Source: Linanthus parryae (Eukaryota > Streptophyta > Magnoliopsida > Ericales > Polemoniaceae). Taken from it: a DNA stretch of 64,000 bases. Where the stretch lies: positions 69,658,127 through 69,722,126 of the forward strand of contig JALGPY010000006.1 in the NCBI GenBank assembly GCA_023055425.1, written 5' to 3'. The position numbers and the translations under genes were made by a program. The notes under the pieces were generated by a model. That model saw only the letters and a program-made list of their open reading frames with translations. It was not told the DNA's origin and made no database searches. Below are positions 55,024 to 64,000 of this stretch, piece after piece; positions within the stretch are counted from its first letter, which is position 1, and each line of letters opens with the position of its first letter.

Positions 55024-55039
55024 TGGTATCAGAGTTTGG
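55024..55039 (+). other. primer-binding site of copia E
   Basis: TGGTATCAGAGTTTGG after the LTR end; initiator tRNA-Met type with differences in the second half. Confidence 0.75.
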
Positions 55040-55070
55040 GTCACTGTTAAGATCTAACCAGCTTGTGACA

Positions 55071-56926
55071 ATGAGTAATGTAGGTGATGGAGGATTCTCA
55101 CAAGGAAGAGCATCCAACAGACCTCCATTTTTATATGGTGACAACTTTACTCACTTGAAATAATTTATGAAGATGCTCATCATATATCAAGACATGGAAC
55201 TTTGGTCAATCACTCAGAATGGTCCCCATATCTATTATACTAATTCTGAAGGGATCATAACTGCTAAGAAATAAGAGGATCGTTCAGTCACAGTATGGGA
55301 AAAGGTATCAAAAAATTATAAAGCTATGAACTTATTATATTGTGCTCTTAGTGCAGATGAGTTCAATATGATTTCCAACTGAAAAAGTGCCAATGAGATT
55401 TGGGACAAACTGACTGTAATATATGAAGGAACAAGTCAATTCAAGCATACCAAAATCAATATCTTCTGAGGCAGTATGAGCTGTTCAAGATGAATTATGA
55501 TGAATCCATCACGAACATGTTCAAGAGATTCACTGATATTGTGAACAACTTGGAGTCCTTGGGAAAGACATTCTCAAATGAAGAAAGTTTCAGAAAGATT
55601 CTATGAAATTTGCCAAAAGCCAAGTGGGAGCCAAATACAACTGCAATTGAGGAAGCTCAGGATTTGAGCATTCTAGAGCTAGATGATCTTCAATTCAAGC
55701 TGCTCACTCATGAGATTTATATGAAGGAAGTGGATGGTGACATGAGTGACAACATCAAGAACCTGACACTCAAGGCAACCGACAGTGAGAAATCTCAAGG
55801 CCATGAACATGAAGATGATGATGATGAGGAATCCTTAGCCTTGATCTCCAAAGCCTTGACCAGAATTCTGAAAATGAAGAAAAGCTTTGGAAACAAGGAT
55901 TACAACAGAGACAAGTCCAGATCCTCAAGCATCAAAGATCACAGAGGTAAGTCTTATTTACATTCAAATAAATATAAATTGATGAATTGATTTGAATGTG
56001 GAGATGCAGATCATTTGGTGAGAGATTTTCCTCAAAAGAAGAAGAACATGCATTTTCCCAAGAAGGAAAATGATAACAGAAGGAAGAAAGCTATGATTGC
56101 ATCATGGAGTGAATCTGACTCATCAACTGATTCTGAATCAGATGAAGAACAGGAAAATTTGTGCTTAATGGCTGAGCATGATGAAGAAAATGGTTCAGAC
56201 AAGCATATTGAAGAAATGGTAGAAAATCTTCTTGCTAGTCGTTCTGATGTTCTACCCGCAATTCACAGAAGTATGTTTTTCAATGAGGAATGCTATAAAA
56301 ATGAGACTCTATCTTTGAAGGTGAAGGTTCATGAGCAAGAAAAAGAAAACTTGAGCTTAGTTTTGCAAAATAAAATCCTTGAAGTTTCTAAGTAAGAAAT
56401 TGACAGTTTCAAAGCCTTGGACATCAGATTCAAAGCTTTGAAGGCATAGTTCAAAGAAGTTGTAGATGAAAACACTCTTTTAAATGATAAGTTTGTTGAT
56501 CTAAAACATCATTCATATGTTTTAGAACAACAAAACACTTCTTTGACAGAGAAACTTCAAGAATCAAAGGTTGTTTTATCAAACTTTGCAGGCTCTGAAC
56601 ATAACCTCAATCTCATGCTTGGAGGAAGTCTGCATTCTGTACACAAAAGTTAAATTGGTACAATCCAAATTTTCCAAAGAAAAACCAAACCACATTTGTA
56701 AAAGAAGGAAACATACATTCTCCAAAATGTCATCACTGTGGAAAAATTGGACATGTGAAGGTAACTTTCCCCTTTAGAAGGACAAAACCTCGCATTATGA
56801 GGAACACTTATCCTTATCAGCGCAAGGGGAAAGTGAGGCAGATTTGGGTTCCTAAAGAAATCTGGTCACCTAACATGGTTGATTCTGAATATGCATCAAA
56901 ATTCTACACTTGGTCTAATAGCCTGA
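55071..56926 (+). pseudogene. gag: copia E gag (SIRE-like), broken and 3'-truncated
   Basis: ATG 55071 (MSNVGDGGFSQGRASNRPPF) opens a UBN2-type gag: DMELWSI, AMNLLYCALS, EIWDKLTVIYEGTSQFKHTKIN. Later acidic pieces (55610-55990, 56015-56395) match the SIRE/Maximus gag layout. A zinc-knuckle trace CHHCGKIGHVK lies near 56728 and RQIWVPKE near 56840. Several stops and shifts break it. At about 56926 it ends against Athila-like sequence, so protease and all later domains are missing. Confidence 0.8.
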
Positions 56927-58577
56927 TGACCGTGACGGCGCCCGTGGGCGGGTTTTCGACTACTTAAATGACGGCGGTGTAGCAACTAGTTGGATGCTTA
57001 GCTCAGGTGATAACTACTCGCGGATTCCAAAGCGCACTGATTCTCACCTATCTACTGTACCTCGGTGCATGTTTTCTTTTCTGTCAAAGGACTATCCTCG
57101 ATTTCTCTCCAGTTTCTGTTATTTCGATTGCCCTTTCTCAAAATTTTATGATTTTTAATTTTTAAGATTTTTTGGATTTTTCATTTTTATTTTTTATTTT
57201 TTTTAATGCAAGGCCAGAAAAGGTTGGTGGGTAGACTCAAATAAAGAAAACGTGCTGACTCAATAAAATAAAACTCAAACTGCAAATAAGTACGAAAAAC
57301 GTGCAGACCGGGTTAATGCAGACACGAATCCCACCCCCACACTAAGGGCTGACATGTCCTCATGACATGGTCTAATCAGGTCTAAAATTCGGGTCTGACC
57401 CTGTCTTGGATGAACCGGACAGACTGTTGATGGTACTGGTCGGGTCACCATGAGGCTGAAAAATAACGCAGAAAAAATGTGCAGAAATTACGTGCCCGTG
57501 ATGCGTGCGTCTCAACAACTGACCTCCTAAAACTACCAGGGGTTCTACCACAGTCGGCACGGAAACCGAGAAAAAATGCAAAAAATAATCGACCCGGGTA
57601 CGGGCTTGTGCCTAAAACGCAAAATAAGGCGAAGGAAGGGAATGTGGACCTGAGCACCGGAGCAAGTCTACGGGTGCAGTTTGCAGTTTCCGGCAAGATG
57701 GACTGCGTTGGTAGCCAGAAAATATTGCCAGAAAAGTCGTCGGGAAATCAGAACCGGTCAAGGTGTAACTCTCCACCCCCACACTTGCTCATTGCGAACT
57801 TTTGAACTTTCGAGTTGTGTGCGTGTTCTTGAAATGTGCAATCCCCAAGCACTATTGCGTATGACAATGTGCTCCCTTACGGTCGAGTGTATTGTCGTAC
57901 ACCGGGGTTGATTGCTCTGTCTACTTGAAAACTGTTCCTGAAGAATCCCTGACTCGTATGAGTTCCTATGATGGTCGAGTGTGCCAGAGCCCACCGGGGT
58001 CGATACTCCAAGATTTTGGAAATCTGCATGTTCTGCGCACTATACGTGTTGCTACATGCGGAGCCGCTGCGTAGCTTCATTGACAGCAAATTTTCTGCTC
58101 CATTTTTCCACGTCCTAAAACCTTCTCCTGTCTGCGTTGTTACACAAATAGCCACGCACACCGTGAAAATTTGCCAAAAATCTCTCGATTTCTGCGTGGC
58201 TGACCTCTCGGCATGCGTGGCTAGAGTTCAACCAGTGTGGCTTATCCCTGGCTGCATTTCTACATGCCAAGACTGCGTTTCTGCACTCCCGGGCTGCGTT
58301 TCTGCACTTCTGCAAAAAATTACCCTATGTCTGCGTGGCTACTGCGTGGCTGTCAGCCAGCCACGCAGACAACAACTTTTTGGAGTCACAAATTTTCTGC
58401 AATTTTCTCTTCTGTTGCCTGCACATTCTTGCTTAGACATCAGATCACTCTCATCTCACCTCTCTAAATTTCAACATAAATAACTAAATTAAATTACACT
58501 ACTCCTGAGTTGGGCTGCCTCCCAACAAGCGCTTGTAATTTAAGGTCGACGGCCCGACCCAGTTACCTCATGTTTGC
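56927..58577 (-). other. 3' untranslated region of element J
   Basis: Non-coding. GCGCTTGTTGGGAGGCAGCCC (58535-58505, - strand), usual after Athila pol, opens it. Two purine tracts AGTGTGGGGGTGG lie near 57333-57346 and 57774-57787. A perfect hairpin lies at 58329-58370, and CTGCGTTTCTGCAC-type units repeat at 58250-58310. A GACGGCGCC-rich stretch lies at the left end. Confidence 0.6.
58329..58370. other. perfect 12-bp hairpin
   Basis: GTCTGCGTGGCT (58329-58340) and AGCCACGCAGAC (58359-58370) pair fully around an 18-base loop that itself holds another TGCGTGGCTG copy. Confidence 0.75.
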
Positions 58578-58997
58578 TCAAGGGACGTCAAAGTGGCCAG
58601 GATCTACCTTGACGACTGTTGCCGGGTCCAAATATGGCTTGACCCGGTTTCTGCTCACCCTGAAAGTTGTAATGTCATGCAGATTCTCCAATTCCACCGC
58701 ATCCCATGAAAGTACCTCTTTAATGATAAACGGTCCTGACCACCGATATCTCAATTTTCCCGGGAAAAATTTCTTCCGAGAATCGCAGAATAGTACCTTC
58801 TGCCCTTCTTGAAACTGCTTTGGCTGCGCTGAAATTTGATGGTTCGGGAGCGGGTTTAGCTCCACGTTCGGTGGCTCTTTGAGTGACGGGACCAGGGCCA
58901 ACTTCTGCCCACCGTTTTCGTCCAACTGTAAACTGGTCCAGTTTTCAGCTTGCATGGCCTGCTCCCCCTGGAATCTCTCCTCGTTCTCTCTGTCCAC
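58578..58997 (-). pseudogene. pre-RT linker fused to the integrase C-terminus of element J
   Basis: Continues the gag-protease frame after a TGA (58998-59000). Residues about 38-53 (SLKEPPNVELNPLPNH) match the Athila linker that normally precedes RT. From about residue 54 (58838) it is integrase C-terminal domain (FQEGQKVLFCDS, FFPGKLRYRWSGPF). RT, RNase H and the integrase core are therefore missing by an in-frame deletion of several kilobases. Confidence 0.85.
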
Positions 58998-61268
58998 TCA
59001 GTCAATCTCTTCCCATGGCTCGTCCATCTCCTCGTTTTCCCATCCTTCTTCGACTACCTCTATCGCGTAGACGTCTTCATGCTCGTAATAGTTCGGCAGT
59101 TGCGAATTTGTGAAAACGTTGAACTTCACCTTGTCTTCATTAATCTGCATGGTCAGTTCTCCGCTCTTGAAGTTTATCATGGCTTCTCCGGTAGCCAGAA
59201 ATGTTCTGCCCAGAATGAGTGGTACCTCCCCTGCCTCCATGCCTACAATTACGAAATCTGCCGGAAAAATCAATTCTCTGGCTTTCACCAGAATGTTTTC
59301 ACTAACTCCGTAAGCCTGCTTCACAGATCTGTCTGCCATCTGCAGCTTGATTCTGGTGGGTCTGAGTTCACCGATTTTCAATGTTTTGAAAATCGATAAC
59401 GACATCAGATTGATACTGGCCCCTAGGTCACACAAAGCCTTTCCTGTGTTAGCATTACCTAGGGTCACCGGAATCACAAAATTTCCAGGGTCCTTCCTCT
59501 TCCTTGGTAGCCCATTCTTCACACAATTGCTCACTTCTGCCGTCAGATTTATCGTCTCGAAATCGCTCATACGTTTTCGTCCATACAAAATATCTTTGAG
59601 GAACTTGGAATAAGTGGGCATCTTTGCCAACGCCTCCGCAAAGGGTATGTTGATCTGCAGCTGTTTGAACATCTCGAGAAATCTGGCGTAGTCTTTGCGA
59701 TCATCCCTCTTGCGTGTCTTCAATGGATACGGCACCTCCTTGGAGACAGGTACCGTTTCTGCATCCTTCTCGTTATGCACTGCATCCTGCTCAACCGAGC
59801 CCTTTGGCTGGTGGCGGTCGGCTGAGCCGTTGTCCTGGCTAAATACTCCGCGTTCAACTTCTTTCAATTTTTCTGCACGTGCGTGTCTAGGATACTGCGG
59901 ATCCTGTAGTGCTAATCCACTCTGAGTGGTGATGGCATTGATCTGAGCATGTGGATTATACACTGTGGTTGAGGGTAAGTTCCCTGGTGCTCTTTCCGTT
60001 AGCTGTTTTGCTAACTGCCCTACTTGTACCTCCAAAGCGCGCAGTGATGTTTTGGTCGACTGCACGTCGGCTGTCAGGGCGTCCATATGTGCGAACCGAG
60101 ACTCGATGGTCTGGAACATAGACTCGATTTTCTTCATTTGAGCATCGTACTGCTGTGTGGATGGGCCTAGCTGAACCTGCGGTGTCGGTGCGGCCTGCTG
60201 AGCCGGTCGCCTGTGCTGGAACCCCGGTGCATAAATTGAAGAATTCGGGTTTCCGTATCGGAACCCGGGATGATCTCTCGTGCCCGGTCTGTACCGGCTC
60301 GGATCGCACTGCTGTTGTACGTAATTGGCATCTTCATTTCTGAGCCCCTCGATGGGTGTGTCCAAATCAGGTCCGTCTACTGCCGCAATAGTCTTCTTTT
60401 CCGAGTAGACTTTCTTGACCAAGTCCTGTACAATCTTGGATAGATTATCTATTCGGTCGTCTTCCAATGGCTCGGCTCGGGCCGTGATCCTGCGATCGTC
60501 AAACAGTCGAGTGTCCTGCTTAGCTAACTGCTTCATCATATCGTATGCACCATCTTTGTCCACATGGTACAAGAAGTTTCCCCCGGCTGCTCTGTCAATC
60601 CTGTCAGCACTCTCCCTGTCTAGGGCATGGTAGAATACCTGCAGGATCTTCGGATCTCCAAAACCGTGGTTCAGGCATCTCTTCACCAATCTCATCAATC
60701 TTTCCCATGCGTCTACCACCGTCTCCCCCATCTTCTGTTTGAATGACAGAATCTTGCTTTGTAACTGAATGACCCGGGAAGCGGGGTAAAATTTGGCCAG
60801 AAAATCCGTGACACACCCTTCCCATGTAGTGATGGATCTGGGTGGTCGGGATTCGAGCCAGTCTTTGGCCACTCCGTATAGGCAGTATGGGAAGAGAATT
60901 AGCATGAGTACCTCTGCATCGACTCCCTTATACCGCACTTTGTTGCAGTAGTCCTCGAATTTCCCGATGAATTCGTTCGGGTCTTCGTCATCTTTGCCAT
61001 GGAATGGGCAAAGGGTCTGAACAGTCTGGATAGTGGAGGATTTCAGGTCAAAGTGCTCTGCGGTGATCTCGGGCACCACAATAGCTGGCTCATGTCCTCC
61101 TGTCGGGACCTCAAAATTTTCCACCAGCGCCTTTCCAGACCTGTTGTACGTTCTCTGGTTGTTCCGGGCAGCGAAACCTGCTGCGATGAGATCTTCGATG
61201 TACCGAGCCATCTCGGCTGGAGTACGTGTCTTAGGCAGTTCTGGCGTTCTCTCGGTATTGTCGTCCAT
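58998..61268 (-). CDS. gag: Athila-like gag-protease of element J, 756 aa, intact
   Basis: ATG 61268 (MDDNTERTPELPKTR) lies about 110 bases after the primer-binding site. Gag domain at about residues 90-265 (FHGKDDEDPNEFIGKFEDY, VTDFLAKFYPAS, FYHALDRESADRIDRAAGG). A variable, Gln-rich middle follows. The aspartic protease lies at about 605-720, with active site LCDLGASINLM and VPLILGRTFLATG. No zinc knuckle was seen, which is usual for Athila. The frame has no lesions, in contrast to the deleted pol. The element could supply particles, or be copied in trans by a full partner. Confidence 0.9.
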   Translation of the reverse strand: MDDNTERTPELPKTRTPAEMARYIEDLIAAGFAARNNQRTYNRSGKALVENFEVPTGGHEPAIVVPEITAEHFDLKSSTIQTVQTLCPFHGKDDEDPNEFIGKFEDYCNKVRYKGVDAEVLMLILFPYCLYGVAKDWLESRPPRSITTWEGCVTDFLAKFYPASRVIQLQSKILSFKQKMGETVVDAWERLMRLVKRCLNHGFGDPKILQVFYHALDRESADRIDRAAGGNFLYHVDKDGAYDMMKQLAKQDTRLFDDRRITARAEPLEDDRIDNLSKIVQDLVKKVYSEKKTIAAVDGPDLDTPIEGLRNEDANYVQQQCDPSRYRPGTRDHPGFRYGNPNSSIYAPGFQHRRPAQQAAPTPQVQLGPSTQQYDAQMKKIESMFQTIESRFAHMDALTADVQSTKTSLRALEVQVGQLAKQLTERAPGNLPSTTVYNPHAQINAITTQSGLALQDPQYPRHARAEKLKEVERGVFSQDNGSADRHQPKGSVEQDAVHNEKDAETVPVSKEVPYPLKTRKRDDRKDYARFLEMFKQLQINIPFAEALAKMPTYSKFLKDILYGRKRMSDFETINLTAEVSNCVKNGLPRKRKDPGNFVIPVTLGNANTGKALCDLGASINLMSLSIFKTLKIGELRPTRIKLQMADRSVKQAYGVSENILVKARELIFPADFVIVGMEAGEVPLILGRTFLATGEAMINFKSGELTMQINEDKVKFNVFTNSQLPNYYEHEDVYAIEVVEEGWENEEMDEPWEEID

Positions 61269-61376
61269 CCTGAAAAAGTAGAGATCTCAAGAGCAGTGAG
61301 ATAACAAAAAAATAAAAATAAAAAATAAAATAACAACTCTGAAAATTAATTCAGATTACTAAATAAACCCTAAAAA

Positions 61377-61395
61377 GTCTCCGGCAACGGCGCCA
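61377..61395 (-). other. primer-binding site of element J (tRNA-Asp type)
   Basis: TGGCGCCGTTGCCGGAGAC on the - strand; the Athila standard is TGGCGCCGTTGCCGGGGA, complementary to tRNA-Asp. One base differs from my recollection. Confidence 0.85.
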
Positions 61396-62530
61396 AAAAC
61401 TTAATGCGCAAACTAACGTGCTATTCGCAAGTATACAAATCAAGTAGTATAGAGTGTATTACGACTCAGATTATCGATCCCACAGGGAATTTGCATGTTT
61501 TTCTAATAATCAGTTTTAACTAACAGAGTGTAAAACGGAGGAGTAGTTTGAGATTATGGTTGTAATTAAGTACTAAAAGTAAATACTGAAACTTAAATAT
61601 TTTTGTGAAAGTTTTATGAATAATCTTAAGGTTGTAAAACTAGGGTTTGGGATACTAGATTCCAGGATCCGCTAGGGTCTCTACATATTTTCGTTCTAGT
61701 TTGATATGAAAACACACAGCAGTCTCGTTATCCGTGCCACGTACCAATTGTGCAGTATCTTTTCTTTTCCTGCACGTTATCATGATTCTGCAGACTTTCG
61801 GATTCCTGTTAAGCTGCCTAGGTCTGCAGTCTCATTCTAAGTCTGCTAGGGTTTCTAACCTGTCCTGATGGCCCGAGTCAAATTCTCCAACAGTTGGTCT
61901 AACATTTTTTAGGCTAGTCCTATCTCCCCTTCTCTGGTCGGTCCATCGGGGTAAGGTGCTAAATCCTGTCTTTTCTTCCTAACCCTAACAGGAAGTTTTC
62001 ACCTACCGGCTCCGGTCTGTAGCAATTCTGGGTGATTAAGCCGAGCATGCATGAACAATGAAATTCAAAGACAGAATAACTGATAATACTGCTTATTTAA
62101 GATAACGTAATCATGAATTCAATATCGAAACATAGAACGATCTCTGGATACGAAACCCTAGGTTCACCGAGAACCTAGGTAAAAAGTTTAGCTACTACGT
62201 GACATAATTAAATAACAAAGTTTATGGAATAAAAGAGAGAATTGAGATCAAACGAGTATGCTGAAATCTGGATTCGTGCTTCCGTGCTCTCCGAGGGTGC
62301 TCTGAAATCTCCTTGGATGTGTTGTCCCTCAAAAATTATCCTAGGACGTTCTTTTATATAGTGCTGAGAAGTTTCCAGAAACTGCCCGAATTTACGAAAC
62401 TGCCACTGGGCCCGAAACCGCCTCGAAAAAAGTCTTCCTGCCAAAATCCTGTAACCTCCTCAGAATCCGAGTCTGGAAGCTTCCAAAAACATTTTCATGC
62501 GTTTTGACCTGAAACTTGTCAAAATGACCA

Positions 62531-62820
62531 AAATACCCCCGGGTCAAAACCGCTCAAAATTCTGCCCAATCCTGGATCTGGTTCTAGGAAAACTGATGAC
62601 TGAATATGGAAGAAAAAACCGAGCTTGACTTCGAAAACCCGGGCTCGGTATCAAAATTACCAAAATACCCCTGTGTCAAAATAATTCCGAATTTCGTCAA
62701 ATCTTGAATATGGCCATAGGAAAACTACTCACTGAATTTGGGCGACAAAATTCGAAATCGACTTTGAAAACCCGGGCCCGGTGTCAAAATTACCAAAATA
62801 CCCCTGGGTCAAAAATTGTC
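62531..62820. repeat. imperfect tandem repeat of about 132 bp in the LTR
   Basis: The phrase CCAAAATACCCC-TGGGTCAAAA recurs at about 62528, 62661 and 62794, with GAAAACCCGGGCYCGGT and TAGGAAAACT also repeated between. Confidence 0.75.
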
Positions 62821-62879
62821 ACGAAAATCGACATGAACATGAAATAGCTGATCGGGACTCTGGACACCAGGACCCGGGA

Positions 62880-62969
62880 CCCACGCTTGGGCGTGGCTAG
62901 GAGGGGGCCCACGCTTGGGCGTGGGTTGGTCAGGGCGTGGGTCGGCAGGGACCCACGCTTGGGCGTGGG
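62880..62969. repeat. cluster of three CCCACGC-TTGG-GCGTGGG hairpins
   Basis: Seven-base stems with a TTGG loop lie at 62880-62897 (last pair broken), 62908-62925 and 62952-62969, with a half copy at 62934-62941. They lie in the U3 part of the LTR, upstream of the TATA box. Confidence 0.8.
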
Positions 62970-63499
62970 TCGGTTTTTCGGCCGGAATCTGTTTCGGCAT
63001 TATGACCTGTTTTCGGAAAGCCCTTGACGTCTTCTTTCTTCTGCCGCTGGTTTCACTTCAAAATTCCAAGTAGAACTCAAGATATTTTTAACCGAGTGTA
63101 TCTTGGTCATTCTCGGTTCTGGCGTTTTCAGCTTGCTCGGTCGGTCTTCACTGCCCGTTTTTCCTCCAATCATTTTTTTTTCTATTACGATCTCTCTTGT
63201 ACCATCATGGGTCAAATCCTGGCCCGGTCATTTTCTGCACGTTCCCCGAGGCAAACCCGATTCCGTCTCGGCACGCATCCCAATGCACTTCTTGAACCTG
63301 TTCCTATAAAGACAACATGAACAGACCCGCGATCATATCCAATAAAAGTATGAAACATGCAAAAATTTACGAAGAGCTAATAAACATCTCATTCCTAAAA
63401 CCGAGGCTTTCTGAGGGTGAATTCTGGCTAAAACGCAGTTTTCTGACACAATGGCATGCTAAATCAGGCTAAAAGATAACCCCTATTTTGGCGTTATCA

Positions 63500-64000
63500 A
63501 ATACCCCCACACTAAACATTGCTCGTCCCGAGCAACCCCTTGCATACAACTCTGTCTTGCAGCGACCCTGCTTTTGCATACACCACCTTTGCATCACCTC
63601 ATTGCATACTCTTTTGACCCGAATCTTTACAACCAGACGACTCGATAGAAAGACCGACTCAGAACAGAATATACAATGACTTGATAGACAAAGACCCAAA
63701 ACGTACACAAGACAAAATTATTTTTAGCGAGATTGGGCAATCTCCAAAACGTAACCGGTGTGTCCTTGAGACTTCACCCTTTTTCAGAAAGTACTTCCCT
63801 GCAATCGATCGGTAAGTATGAACAGATTTCTTTGGTGGAATTTAAGCACTGGGCCCTAGTACTGTTACTTTCGCTATCAACCTGAGCAAATCCCTAGTTT
63901 AACTTACCTCCGAGCTATTTTCGAATCAAGGTTCTAAGTCTAACAGGTAGATAAGGCACAATCCTACTTGTTATGACAATCTCACAATTTCCCAAACGCA
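63500..64000 (-). other. 3' untranslated end of a second Athila-like copy
   Basis: On the - strand this leads into the LTR at 63499 with hairpin TTGCTCG-GGA-CGAGCAA (63535-63519) and purine tract AGTGTGGGGGTATT (63513-63500). These belong to the 3' end of an element, so a further copy lies right of the window. No coding frame is seen. Confidence 0.65.

Larger units (their letters stand above)
56927..63499 (-). mobile_element. Athila-like Ty3/gypsy element J with deleted RT and integrase core
   Basis: From right to left on the - strand: LTR (63499-61405), tRNA-Asp-type primer-binding site, gag-protease, integrase C-terminus and 3' untranslated region. No 3' LTR is visible before the junction with copia E at about 56927. 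The primer site and the large LTR are typical of Athila. Confidence 0.85.
61405..63499 (-). repeat. LTR of element J (2095 bp), shared by two copies
   Basis: On the - strand TGATAACGCC ... TTTGCGCA. TATA box CTATATAAAAG lies at 62363-62353. A primer-binding site follows at one end and a purine tract precedes it at the other, so it is at once a 3' LTR and a 5' LTR. Open frames inside are not genes. Confidence 0.78.

Noticed and set aside
63024..63320. 98-codon + strand frame in the Athila LTR
   Set aside because: It lies within the LTR on the strand opposite to the element; no start context or domain.

Overview
This window is retrotransposon-packed nuclear DNA from a flowering plant, probably a eudicot. 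I see no bacterial signatures, no rRNA, tRNA or CRISPR, and no convincing free-standing host gene. Nearly everything coding belongs to Ty1/copia, Ty3/gypsy or L1-type LINE elements. Species and lineage names are judged from motifs, not from searches.

Region 1 (1-24919, + strand) is a four-level nest. The oldest layer is a decayed Angela/BARE-like copia (element B, 22053-24919). An Athila-like gypsy (element G, 19604-22052 visible) sits in its reverse-transcriptase codons. A second Angela-like copia (element A, 1-3185 plus 18561-19603) sits in the 3' end of G. A young, complete 15.4-kb Tat-type gypsy (3186-18555) sits in the 3' LTR of A, with 627-bp LTRs that differ at two bases. The Tat element carries gag, pol with a second RNase H, a 19-unit 55-bp tandem array and, on the opposite strand, a gene of five coding exons (17239 down to 12949). 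Its exons join in frame to about 1324 codons through four small GT-AG introns. Its N-terminal part resembles the plant mobile domain (PMD) family. This is the most notable object in the window.

Region 2 (24920-33754) holds anonymous DNA, a gag-only gypsy relic on the - strand (element I, gag 27517-29867) with a 33-bp tandem repeat, AT-rich filler with a 128-bp duplication, and a Stowaway-type MITE with TA target duplication (32890-33146).

Region 3 (33755-45637) holds a copia element C with a second truncated copy joined through a shared LTR. Both sit between arms of an old inverted repeat. A full-length but dead L1-type LINE follows (40195-45621) with a 16-bp target duplication.

Region 4 (45853-56926) holds an Angela-like LTR with primer-binding site (D), and a SIRE-like copia gag fragment (E) whose LTR is apparently split by a Tork/Tnt1-like copia (F) on the - strand. 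F's pol frame carries many stops but no frameshift.

Region 5 (56927-64000, - strand) is an Athila-like element J. Its gag-protease is intact, but RT, RNase H and the integrase core are deleted, joining the protease linker almost directly to the integrase C-terminus. Its 2.1-kb LTR has a primer-binding site on one side and a polypurine tract on the other, so it is shared with another copy running off the window.
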